Source of the DNA: Pseudomonas migulae NBRC 103157
GTDB lineage: Bacteria > Pseudomonadota > Gammaproteobacteria > Pseudomonadales > Pseudomonadaceae
Reading direction: 5' to 3'
Assembly (NCBI RefSeq): GCF_002091715.1
Contig: NZ_BDAG01000009.1
Location: 1-64,000 of the forward strand
Length of the DNA: 64,000 nucleotides
Shown here: one piece after another, positions 17,821-25,678 of the stretch
Position numbering within the stretch: position 1 is the first letter of the stretch
How the letters are laid out: every line of letters starts with the position of its first letter
The notes under the pieces: model-generated
Database searches by the model: none
The model's input: the letters and a program-made list of their open reading frames with translations, nothing else
Told to the model about the DNA's origin: nothing
Translations under genes and position numbers: made by a program

Positions 17821-19184
17821 GAAGCTTCGCCGACAGACCCGCCCGCCGTACCGTGGCGCACGTCCGCCAACGCCTGTCGAGTGCTGCGCCGGCTGCTGAT
17901 GGCAAACACCGTCATGGCAATCGCGGCCACCGCGCCAGGCAAGGCAAATGCCATGAAGTTGAGTTGCAGCGGCAGGCTGATCCCGAGCAACGCGCCGCCC
18001 AGCAGCGGACCGACAATCGCGCCGTTGCGCCCGATGCCCGAGGCCCAGCCCAGACCGGTGGAGCGAATGGTCATGGAGTAGAACTGCGCGGCGCAGGCGT
18101 ACAGCAGAATCTGCGAGCCGATGGTGGTGGCGCCGGCAATGGCGATCAGCAGGTACAACACCGGCATCGGGCTGTTGAAGCCCAGCAAAGTGATCGACAC
18201 CGCCGCCAGGGCAAAGAACACCGCCAACACCCGCGGCAGGTTCAGTTTGTCACCCAGAACGCCGCCGCCGACCGCGCCGAAAATCGCGCCGAAGTTGAGC
18301 ACCAACAGGAACGACAGGCTCGAACCCAGGCTGTAACCGGCGTTGGCCATCAGTTTCGGCAGCCACGAACTCAAGGCGTAGACCATCAGCAGGCAGCAGA
18401 AAAACGCCAGCCACAGCATCAGCGTGCGCAGCGCCCGTCCTTCGCGAAACAGTTGCAGCACGGGGGTGCCGGTGCCCTTCACTTCGCTCATGTGCAACTG
18501 ATCGCTGGTCTGCGCGATGTACGCCGGTTCGACCCGCTGGAGAATCGTGCGCGCTTCTTCATTGCGTCCCTGACGCAGCATGAAACCCACCGACTCGGGC
18601 AGGAAGTACATGATCAGCGGCAACAACACCAACGGCAGCACCGCGACGTAAAACACCGATTGCCAGCCGAAGCTCGGGATCAGCACGATGCCCAGCCCCG
18701 CCGAGAGCATGCCGCCCACGGAGTAACCGCTGAACATGATCGCCACCAGCGTGCTGCGGATTTTCTTCGGCGCGTACTCGTTCATCAGCGCGACGACATT
18801 AGGCATCACCCCGCCGATGCCCAGCCCGGCGATAAACCGGCAGATTCCAAACTCGGTGGGATTACGGGCAAAACCGTTGAGCACGGTAAAACCGCTGAAG
18901 AGCATCACGCAGATCGTAATGGCTTTCTTGCGGCCGATCCTGTCCGAGAGCGGGCCGAAAAACAGCGCGCCGAACATCATTCCAAACAATGCGTAACTTC
19001 CCAGCGCGCCGGCCTGCAAGGGACTGAGCCCCCACTCTTTCATCAGCATCGGCAGCACGACTCCGTAAATCACCAGGTCGTAACCGTCGAAGATGATGAT
19101 CAGGGCACACCAGAACAGCACCATCCAGTGGAAGCGATTGAATCGTGCGTTGTCGATAACCTCATGTACGTCAATCTTGCGCAT
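17817..19184 (-). CDS. benK: MFS aromatic acid/H+ symporter (BenK-like)
   Basis: This 455-residue transporter has 12 helices of the AAHS (aromatic acid:H+ symporter) family. The DGYDLVIYG motif in helix 1 corresponds to the DGxD motif that is essential in PcaK/BenK, and the helix 2-3 loop has GPLSDRIGRKKA. With benE and the porin it forms a benzoate import operon. Two XylS/BenR-type half-sites lie at 19278-19313, about 94 bases upstream. The benABCD catabolic genes are not in the window. A related aromatic acid could also be the substrate. Confidence 0.85.
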   Translation of the reverse strand: MRKIDVHEVIDNARFNRFHWMVLFWCALIIIFDGYDLVIYGVVLPMLMKEWGLSPLQAGALGSYALFGMMFGALFFGPLSDRIGRKKAITICVMLFSGFTVLNGFARNPTEFGICRFIAGLGIGGVMPNVVALMNEYAPKKIRSTLVAIMFSGYSVGGMLSAGLGIVLIPSFGWQSVFYVAVLPLVLLPLIMYFLPESVGFMLRQGRNEEARTILQRVEPAYIAQTSDQLHMSEVKGTGTPVLQLFREGRALRTLMLWLAFFCCLLMVYALSSWLPKLMANAGYSLGSSLSFLLVLNFGAIFGAVGGGVLGDKLNLPRVLAVFFALAAVSITLLGFNSPMPVLYLLIAIAGATTIGSQILLYACAAQFYSMTIRSTGLGWASGIGRNGAIVGPLLGGALLGISLPLQLNFMAFALPGAVAAIAMTVFAISSRRSTRQALADVRHGTAGGSVGEAS

Positions 19185-19277
19185 GGCATTTATCTCTTGT
19201 TGTTGTTTTTTTCAGAGCGTCGGTAAAGCGGCTAACGTCCCGTAAAGCCGAGGGTAAAGTTGCCAGGCGCGGGGCAA

Positions 19278-19313
19278 TATCCGCTTTGCGCAGATCGCTA
19301 TCCGTTTTGTGCA
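19278..19313 (-). promoter_or_regulatory. Tandem XylS/BenR-type operator upstream of benK
   Basis: On the minus strand TGCACAAAACGGATA (19299-19313) and TGCGCAAAGCGGATA (19278-19292) form a direct repeat with 21-bp spacing. Each fits the TGCA-N6-GGNTA half-site of XylS at the Pm promoter, with the same 6-bp spacer. BenR, the XylS homologue that controls ben genes in P. putida, is the likely activator. The benR gene is not in the window. Confidence 0.75.
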
Positions 19314-19400
19314 GGGCCCTGAATCGGGCGCGGGAGGGAGGGATCTCGCGGCAGGCTTTGCTCCTGCGCGACAAACAGTTTTCCTGGCGATTAACTTTGG

Positions 19401-19498
19401 ACGCCAAGCCGGGGTCTATGGATAACCCCGACTACTGACACCTGCTGACCCTTGCGGCCGAACAAGTCAACGCATACCTCACTGAAGCCCGATCACGG
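19401..19498 (+). pseudogene. Broken duplicate of the 5' end of the DUF1780 gene
   Basis: From ATG 19418 the sequence reads MDNPDY, stop, HLLTLAAEQVNAYLTEARS. The intact gene at 20156 starts MDDSDYLRLLTIAAEQANAFLSNAR. The seventh codon is TGA in place of TTA. Similarity begins upstream of the ATG (ACGC-AAGC--GGG-CTATGGAT in both) and ends near 19498, where the next gene's stop codon begins. It is a decayed, truncated copy, separated from the intact gene by one gene. Confidence 0.75.
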
Positions 19499-19960
19499 CC
19501 GGGCCTTCTCCAGTGCCTCTCGCAGTTGTGCCGCCGTGGCGTATTCGTGCTCAGCGACCACTTGACCGTCCTTGAGCTCCAGCCACAACACTTTATCCAC
19601 AGCCCCGGGATAGCGCGGCGCCACGCGCCCGTCACGGTCAAGCATCACGCGATAGGAATAATCGCGCATGGCCGGTACTGCGAACATCTTCGCGATCAGC
19701 CGAGGCATTCGCTGGATATCCGCGACAAATACTGCGTGCCGGGCTTCCAGATAGCCCTTGGGCTGGCCCTGCAGTGCGGCGTCGACCAGTTTCGCGGCGT
19801 CCATGCTGCGCGCCACCAGCAGCGTCTGAGTCTGGTTGTCGAACGTAAAGGCCTGATCGAATTGATCAAGCAAGGTCCACGGCGCCAGCCGTTCCCCCAC
19901 CTCCAGCGCCTGAGCCCAAAGAGGCACAAGACTGAGCAATAACACGGGCCATAATTTCAC
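19493..19960 (-). CDS. Uncharacterised exported protein
   Basis: This 155-residue protein begins with a signal peptide (VKLWPVLLLSLVPLWAQA) from a GTG start that has a good GGGGA site seven bases upstream. The mature part begins LEVGERLAPWTLLDQFDQAF, which suggests a thioredoxin-like fold, but there is no CxxC pair. Pseudomonas homologues are often mislabelled FAD/FMN-containing dehydrogenase; I see no flavin motif. It sits between the broken and the intact copies of the DUF1780 gene. Confidence 0.65.
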   Translation of the reverse strand: MKLWPVLLLSLVPLWAQALEVGERLAPWTLLDQFDQAFTFDNQTQTLLVARSMDAAKLVDAALQGQPKGYLEARHAVFVADIQRMPRLIAKMFAVPAMRDYSYRVMLDRDGRVAPRYPGAVDKVLWLELKDGQVVAEHEYATAAQLREALEKARP

Positions 19961-20155
19961 GACATTCCCCTTCGTTGAGGCGCTGGAGCGCAATGAATCC
20001 AGTCTACACCGCCTGTATTGCACACTGGGTCGCCGTAAAAACAATCGAAGAAACACCGCTGATACCCGAGCGCCGATGACGTCTGTCGGGCCATTACGAC
20101 GTCGTTTCAATGCAAAGCTTTCAGGTTGTCGCATTTGAACGCTAAGCTTGGGCCT

Positions 20156-20782
20156 ATGGATGACTCAGATTATTTACGCCTGCTGACCATCGCGGCCGAG
20201 CAAGCCAACGCGTTCCTCTCCAATGCCCGCAAATGGGAGCGTGAGCGTTGGGTGTGCCAGCGCCTGCTGCAAGGCCTGAACATTCCTTACCGCGTCGACG
20301 AGTTCACCCCCGCCGGGGAACCGCCGGATGTGCTGTTTCGCGATGCGAATTTCGAAGTGTTTTTCGTGCTCGACGAGGGCCGGCGTCTCAATGATGAATG
20401 GCGCGATGAGCTGCAGCGGCGGCGCAGTGCGTTTTCCCTGAGTTCGCTGGTGCGCCGCGAGGCCAAGCCCAGACGCATTCCAGCCAATGAATTTTTGCTG
20501 AGACTGGCGCCAACCTTGCGTAAGAAAGCGCACAACTACAAAGAACGCGGCATGGATTTGGGCGAGCTGGACATCATCGCCTTCGCCAGCCTCAAGCGCG
20601 AAGTCCTCGACCTCAACAGCCATTTCCCGCCGCCCACCGAATACTTGCGCCAGGGCTGGCGCTCGTTGTCGCTGGTGGGCCCGACATTCGCTCGCGTGCT
20701 GTTCGCCCATCCGGATGCACCGGACTTTCTGCGCAGCAACCTGGGGCGCAGCATCCTCTTTGATGTCGGGATCAGCCTGTGA
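20156..20782 (+). CDS. DUF1780 domain protein
   Basis: This 208-residue soluble protein of unknown role matches the DUF1780 family in full length, with EPPDVLFRDANFEVFFVLDEGRRLNDEW near the middle, of which FEVFFVLDEGRR is the clearest motif. The fold has been linked to nuclease-like proteins, but I cannot show activity here. The start at ATG 20156 is preferred because the duplicated remnant at 19418 starts at the same place. The ribosome site is poor. The MOSC gene overlaps its end (GTGA). Confidence 0.85.
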   Translation: MDDSDYLRLLTIAAEQANAFLSNARKWERERWVCQRLLQGLNIPYRVDEFTPAGEPPDVLFRDANFEVFFVLDEGRRLNDEWRDELQRRRSAFSLSSLVRREAKPRRIPANEFLLRLAPTLRKKAHNYKERGMDLGELDIIAFASLKREVLDLNSHFPPPTEYLRQGWRSLSLVGPTFARVLFAHPDAPDFLRSNLGRSILFDVGISL

Positions 20783-21306
20783 GCCCATTGCAGGAACTGA
20801 TCGCTGAAGTCCCGCAAATTGGCCGTGTTCGCTGGATTGGCGTACGCCCCGCACCTCACGTGCCGATGATCGAACTGGACGCCGTAGAGGCGCGACTCGA
20901 GGCCGGGTTGACAGGGGATCGCGCTCGCCCTGGCGCACGTAATGCGCGACAGGTGACGTTGATTCAATGGGAACATCTGGCGGTGATCAGCTCGCTCATG
21001 GGCCGTGCGGAAGACAAACCGGTGTTGCCTAATGATTTACGGCGCAATCTCGTTATCAGCGGTATCAACCTGTTCAGCCTCAAGGGCCGTCGCTTCAAAA
21101 TCGGCCAGGCGATTTTCGAAACCACCGGTTGGTGCCAACCTTGCGCGCGCCTGCAAAACAACCTTGGCCCTGGAACCTTTCAGGCCGTTCGCGGCCATGG
21201 CGGAATCACTGCACGAGTGTTACAAAGTGGAATCATTCGGCTGGACGATACAGTCAGCGTCGAGCCGATTCCCGCCAGCGGCTATGCTCCGTTCAACGTG
21301 GGGTAA
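20779..21306 (+). CDS. MOSC domain-containing protein
   Basis: This 175-residue protein is a stand-alone MOSC domain. The conserved Cys lies in the GWCQPCARL motif (about residues 116-124), the sulfur- or molybdopterin-carrying site of the family. The RNARQVTLIQWEHL stretch also fits. MOSC proteins transfer sulfur or bind molybdenum cofactor. The start is GTG 20779, overlapping the DUF1780 stop, which implies co-translation. The substrate is unknown. Confidence 0.88.
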   Translation: MSPLQELIAEVPQIGRVRWIGVRPAPHVPMIELDAVEARLEAGLTGDRARPGARNARQVTLIQWEHLAVISSLMGRAEDKPVLPNDLRRNLVISGINLFSLKGRRFKIGQAIFETTGWCQPCARLQNNLGPGTFQAVRGHGGITARVLQSGIIRLDDTVSVEPIPASGYAPFNVG

Positions 21307-21360
21307 AAACCCCTGTAGCTTCTACACATTCAGCAACGTCTACCCCTGACGAGGCCCGAT

Positions 21361-21534
21361 ATGACCAGCCGCCTGAACCCCGACGACCAGAAGCATGTCG
21401 AAGAGTACCTGCACCTGTCCCAGCACCGAGTCGAGCGCCGGCCTTTCCGGCCGTGGATGCTCCTGGTGGTGGTATTGGCAGTGACCATAGGCCTGGGCCT
21501 GTTGAGCCGACTTATCAGTTACCTGACGCTATGA
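21361..21534 (+). CDS. DUF3094 small membrane protein
   Basis: This is a 57-residue protein too short for most gene callers' cut-offs. It starts MTSRLNPDDQKHVEEYLHLS, with a basic stretch (RVERRPFRPW) and one C-terminal membrane helix (MLLVVVLAVTIGLGLLS). This is the DUF3094 pattern, common in Pseudomonas just upstream of an NADH dehydrogenase gene. The function is unknown. A GAGG sequence lies just upstream. Confidence 0.8.
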   Translation: MTSRLNPDDQKHVEEYLHLSQHRVERRPFRPWMLLVVVLAVTIGLGLLSRLISYLTL

Positions 21535-21594
21535 GCTGCTTTGCGCTCGCTCGGGTAATTGCACCGATTTCTTTTAGCCTTGCGAGATATCCCC

Positions 21595-22893
21595 ATGACT
21601 CATCGTATTGTCATCGTTGGCGGCGGCGCCGGCGGTCTGGAGTTGGCTACCCGTCTGGGTAAGACTCTGGGCAAGCGCGGCACGGCCAGTGTGATGCTGG
21701 TCGACGCGAACCTGACCCACATCTGGAAACCGCTGTTGCACGAAGTGGCGGCCGGGTCGCTGAACTCTTCCGAAGACGAACTCAACTATGTCGCCCAGGC
21801 GAAATGGAACCACTTCGAGTTCCAGCTGGGGCGCATGAGCGGGCTTGATCGCGCGCAGAAAAAAATCCAGCTGGCCGCCACTTATGACGAAGCCGGCCTG
21901 GAACTGGTGCCGGCGCGTGAAGTGTCTTACGACTCGCTGGTGATCGCCGTCGGCAGCACCACCAACGATTTCGGCACCCAGGGCGCGGCGCAGCATTGCC
22001 TGTTCCTCGACACCCGCAAACAGGCCGAGCGTTTCCACCAGCAACTGTTGAACCATTATTTGCGCGCCCACGCCGGGCAAACGGATGTGGTGCAGCAGAT
22101 CAGCGTAGCGATCGTCGGCGCCGGCGCCACGGGCGTCGAACTGGCCGCCGAATTGCACAACGCTGCGCATGAACTGGCGGCGTATGGCCTGGACCGGATC
22201 AAACCGGAAAACATGCACATCACCCTGATCGAAGCCGGTCCACGGGTGCTGCCAGCGTTGCCGGAACGGATCGGCGGCCCTGTGCATAAAACCCTGGAGA
22301 AACTCGGGGTCAACGTCATGACCAATGCGGCCGTCAGTGAAGTAACCGCCGATAGCCTGATCACCGCCGATGGCAAAGTGATCAATGCCAGCCTCAAGGT
22401 CTGGGCCGCCGGCATTCGTGCGCCGGGTTTCCTCAAGGACATCGATGGTCTGGAAACCAACCGCATCAACCAGTTGCAAGTGCTGCCGACGCTGCAAACC
22501 ACCCGCGACGAAAACATCTTCGCCTTCGGTGACTGCGCGGCCTGCCCGCAGCCGGGCACCGATCGCAATGTGCCGCCGCGCGCCCAGGCTGCGCATCAAC
22601 AGGCGTCGTTGCTGGCCAAGTCGTTGAAGCTGCGGATCGAAGGCAAACCGTTGCCTGTGTACAAGTACACCGACTACGGCTCGCTGATTTCGCTGTCACG
22701 TTTTTCGGCTGTGGGTAACTTGATGGGCAACCTGACCGGCAGCGTGATGCTCGAGGGTTGGCTGGCGCGGATGTTTTATGTGTCGCTGTACCGCATGCAT
22801 CAAATGGCGCTGTATGGCGCGTTCCGCACGGCGATGTTGATGTTGGGCAGCAAGATCGGGCGCGGAACAGAGCCGCGTCTGAAGCTGCATTAA
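21595..22893 (+). CDS. ndh: Type II NADH dehydrogenase
   Basis: This 432-residue peripheral membrane flavoprotein passes electrons from NADH to quinone without pumping protons. The FAD-binding motif GGGAGG lies at 9-14, the NADH-binding motif GAGATG at 175-180 and the FAD C-terminal motif FAFGDCA near 310. A C-terminal amphipathic region (SLYRMHQMALYGAF) would bind the membrane. The start ATG 21595 gives the standard N-terminus. A REP hairpin follows the stop codon. Confidence 0.9.
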   Translation: MTHRIVIVGGGAGGLELATRLGKTLGKRGTASVMLVDANLTHIWKPLLHEVAAGSLNSSEDELNYVAQAKWNHFEFQLGRMSGLDRAQKKIQLAATYDEAGLELVPAREVSYDSLVIAVGSTTNDFGTQGAAQHCLFLDTRKQAERFHQQLLNHYLRAHAGQTDVVQQISVAIVGAGATGVELAAELHNAAHELAAYGLDRIKPENMHITLIEAGPRVLPALPERIGGPVHKTLEKLGVNVMTNAAVSEVTADSLITADGKVINASLKVWAAGIRAPGFLKDIDGLETNRINQLQVLPTLQTTRDENIFAFGDCAACPQPGTDRNVPPRAQAAHQQASLLAKSLKLRIEGKPLPVYKYTDYGSLISLSRFSAVGNLMGNLTGSVMLEGWLARMFYVSLYRMHQMALYGAFRTAMLMLGSKIGRGTEPRLKLH

Positions 22894-22903
22894 CGCGGTC
22901 TGG

Positions 22904-22931
22904 TGTGGGAGCGGGCTTGCTCGCTCCCACA
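22904..22931. repeat. REP element
   Basis: TGTGGGAGCG (22904-22913) and CGCTCCCACA (22922-22931) form a perfect 10-bp stem around GGCTTGCT. This is a classic Pseudomonas REP, eleven bases after the ndh stop; it may also serve as a terminator. Confidence 0.85.
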
Positions 22932-23149
22932 TTCGATCTCCGTTGTTTTTAAGATCCGTGTCTTACTGTATCTCCCACGCGATTTCGCCCCTTCGCTTAC
23001 AAACTCCTCCCTTGCGCGACACAGTAGCGATACACCCTGCCCGCTAAATGACCACATCCGAGCAAGGCACCCAGCCAGCTACGGTTATCGCCGCACTTAC
23101 GTGGCGTCTTTTATCGAACGGTTGTGTCGTGCAACCCAGGAGAATTGAA

Positions 23150-23548
23150 ATGTCCCGTACCACCAAAAACACTGTCGGTTTGCTCGGCGCAGTCCTGGCC
23201 GGCGGCATGATGTTGACCGGCTCCGCTTTCGCTTCGCAGCCTTTGACCCAGGGCTACCTGCTGGCCTCGGCCGAACAAGTGGTGAAAACCCCTGAAGGAA
23301 AATGTGGCGAAGGCAAGTGTGGCGATGCGTCGATGGCAAAAACCGACACCGACGGTGACGGCAAGGTGTCCCGCGCCGAATTCCAGAAAGTCGCACCGAA
23401 GTCCAACTTCGACAAGATCGATACCAACCACGATGGCTTCATCGACGAGCAAGAGGCTTACGACAACGTGAAAGCCAACTTCGAAGCCAACGGCAAGAAA
23501 ATGCCAAAAGGCCTGTTCGAGCACCTGAAAGACCAGGACGGCGCCTAA
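23150..23548 (+). CDS. Secreted EF-hand protein with two EGKCG motifs
   Basis: This 132-residue exported protein has a signal peptide cut after AFA (about residue 28). Two back-to-back EGKCG motifs sit at 49-53 and 54-58 (C52, C57). Two canonical EF-hand loops follow: D66-x-D68-x-D70-G-x-V-S-x-x-E77 and D91-x-N93-x-D95-G-x-I-D-x-x-E102. EGKCG is the motif seen in HvfA/bufferin-type precursors whose Cys is modified by MNIO (DUF692) enzymes to bind copper. No MNIO gene is next to it, so that link is inference. The start has an AGGAG site. A bidirectional terminator separates it from wbpM. Confidence 0.85.
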   Translation: MSRTTKNTVGLLGAVLAGGMMLTGSAFASQPLTQGYLLASAEQVVKTPEGKCGEGKCGDASMAKTDTDGDGKVSRAEFQKVAPKSNFDKIDTNHDGFIDEQEAYDNVKANFEANGKKMPKGLFEHLKDQDGA

Positions 23549-23557
23549 GCCTCCCAG

Positions 23558-23598
23558 AAAAAAAGCCGCGTTTCTCGATTGAGAAACGCGGCTTTTTT
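23558..23598. terminator. Bidirectional terminator between the EF-hand gene and wbpM
   Basis: An A7 tract, then GCCGCGTTTCTC, loop GATT, GAGAAACGCGGC and T6: a perfect 12-bp stem with A on one side and T on the other, so it can stop both converging transcripts. Confidence 0.92.
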
Positions 23599-23629
23599 CG
23601 TCTGGGTTTACACCCGGCTACCGAATCCG

Positions 23630-25627
23630 TCAAACCTCGTCAGAACAATCCGACTTCTGACGGCGCTCATGAATCAGGTCGACAATCTGGCATTCGGGTT
23701 CGTAGCCGTTGACCGTATCGCGCAACAGCGTACGAACCTGCACATAGTCATCCGCTGCGACAGCCTTCAACAGCGCTGAAATCGCCTGTTTGAAGTCTTC
23801 CCACGGCAGATGCTCTTCGTCGGCGCGCATGATCATCGCGTGTTCGGTCGGGGACACGTTGTCACCGATCAGCAACTCCTCATAGAGCTTTTCGCCTCGG
23901 CGCAGGCCAGTAAACTCGATCGCAATGTCCCCGTTCGGTCGATCTTCGCTACGCAGGGAAAGGCCGGACAGGTGGACCATCTTTTCCGCCAGGTCGGCGA
24001 TCTTTACCGGTTGTCCCATGTCGAGCACAAACACGTCGCCACCCTGCCCCATCGAACCCGCCTGGATTACCAGTTGCGCGGCCTCGGGAATGGTCATGAA
24101 ATAGCGGGTCATGTTCGGATGGGTCACCGTAATCGGCCCGCCATTCTTGATTTGCTCGCGAAACAGCGGGATCACCGAACCGGACGAACCCAGCACATTG
24201 CCGAAACGCACCATGGTGAACCGGGTCGAGTTGGTGCAAGGCGTCGTGAAGTGCTCGCCCAACAGCAACGGATTGGACTCACGACTCAAGGCCTGCAGCG
24301 TCATCTCGGCCAGCCGCTTGGTGCACCCCATGACATTGGTCGGTCGCACCGCCTTGTCGGTGGAGATCAGCACGAAGTGCTCAACCCCCGCCTGCACGGC
24401 CGCCTGCGCAGTCTGCAAGGTCCCGAGGACATTATTCAGCACGCCTTCGGCAACGTTATGCTCGACGATCGGTACATGCTTATAGGCGGCGGCGTGATAG
24501 ACCGTGTTCACGTTCCAGGTACGCATCACGTCCAGCAGTCGCTCACTGTTGCGAATCGAACCGAGGATCGGCACCAGCTCCAGGTTCATTCCCTCGTTTT
24601 GGATCAACCTCTCCAACTCGCTATGAATGCTGTAGAGATTGAACTCACTGTGTTCGAACAGAATCAGCGCCGTCGGTTTGCTGGTGAGGATTTGCCGGCA
24701 CAGTTCGGAACCGATGGAACCGCCCGCTCCTGTCACCATGACCACCTGGCCACGAATGCAGCGCTCGAAAAGAGCCTGCTGCGCCGCAACCGAGTCTCGC
24801 CCGAGCAGGTCGATGATATCGACTTCCTGCAGGTCACTGACGCTAACCCGGCCATTGGCCAGATCCATAAACCCGGGAATGGTCCGCACATGCACTGGAT
24901 AAGACTCAAGCGCAGTCAGGATCTCACGGCGCCTGGCGCGCGACGCAGATGGGATGGCCAGCAATACTTCTGTTGCACCGGTTTCCTCGATCAGCCGTTC
25001 AATATCCGCAGACGGGTAGACCTTGAGCCCGGCGATCACCCGGCTGGCAATGCCCGCGTCATCATCGATAAAAGCGACCGGACGCATCGCCTTTTCCATG
25101 CGAAGTGCTGCCACCAACTGATTGCCTGCCGCCCCGCCACCATAGATGGCGACCTTGGTGGCGTCGTCGTCCTGGCGCAGGAAAGGAACATGTTGCCCGG
25201 CGAGAAACCAGTCGCCGAGAAAATACTGGCGCATGAACAAACGCAGGCCGCCGACCATCAACAAACTCAGCCACCAGTAATTGACGATCAGCGAACGCGG
25301 CACCAATACGTTGGGGCGGTACAAATAGACGTAGACGGTCAACAGCAGCGCCGACAAGGTTACGGCTTTGAAGATACTGAGCAGGGCATCGTTGCCGAAA
25401 TAACGCATCACCGCGCGATACAATCCGAGGCGGATGAAGATGGGAACGGAGATGACCGGCGCGGCCGCGAACAGCCAGGCATAGTCCCCGAAAGGATCCA
25501 CCGGGCGCTGAATTCCCAGGCGCACGACAAACGCCAGCCAGAGCGCAACCCAGACCAGCACAATGTCGACCAGCAACTGCAAGACGCGCTTATAGCCACG
25601 CGGCAGATTTAATAAACGCTCACGCAT
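23630..25627 (-). CDS. wbpM: UDP-GlcNAc 4,6-dehydratase WbpM
   Basis: This 665-residue membrane-anchored enzyme has four N-terminal helices (within residues 1-130), a central Rossmann-like domain, and a C-terminal SDR domain with GAGGSIG at 300-306, STDKAVRP and the TNVMGCTKR catalytic stretch. It converts UDP-GlcNAc to the 4-keto-6-deoxy sugar, the entry to D-QuiNAc and D-FucNAc. Length matches P. aeruginosa WbpM. ATG 25627 has an AAGGGA site; the frame is open upstream but without support. It is the last gene of the O-antigen cluster. Confidence 0.95.
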   Translation of the reverse strand: MRERLLNLPRGYKRVLQLLVDIVLVWVALWLAFVVRLGIQRPVDPFGDYAWLFAAAPVISVPIFIRLGLYRAVMRYFGNDALLSIFKAVTLSALLLTVYVYLYRPNVLVPRSLIVNYWWLSLLMVGGLRLFMRQYFLGDWFLAGQHVPFLRQDDDATKVAIYGGGAAGNQLVAALRMEKAMRPVAFIDDDAGIASRVIAGLKVYPSADIERLIEETGATEVLLAIPSASRARRREILTALESYPVHVRTIPGFMDLANGRVSVSDLQEVDIIDLLGRDSVAAQQALFERCIRGQVVMVTGAGGSIGSELCRQILTSKPTALILFEHSEFNLYSIHSELERLIQNEGMNLELVPILGSIRNSERLLDVMRTWNVNTVYHAAAYKHVPIVEHNVAEGVLNNVLGTLQTAQAAVQAGVEHFVLISTDKAVRPTNVMGCTKRLAEMTLQALSRESNPLLLGEHFTTPCTNSTRFTMVRFGNVLGSSGSVIPLFREQIKNGGPITVTHPNMTRYFMTIPEAAQLVIQAGSMGQGGDVFVLDMGQPVKIADLAEKMVHLSGLSLRSEDRPNGDIAIEFTGLRRGEKLYEELLIGDNVSPTEHAMIMRADEEHLPWEDFKQAISALLKAVAADDYVQVRTLLRDTVNGYEPECQIVDLIHERRQKSDCSDEV

Positions 25628-25678
25628 TACACGATTTCCCTTCGCTCGACTTACTGCCTGCAATCCACCCACTCCCTG

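Noticed and set aside
17853..19226. 457-codon plus-strand frame opposite benK
   Set aside because: It is antisense to a clear MFS transporter and of low-complexity Gln/Arg/His composition.
23810..25612. 600-codon plus-strand frame opposite wbpM
   Set aside because: WbpM motifs are intact on the other strand; no domain is visible in the frame.
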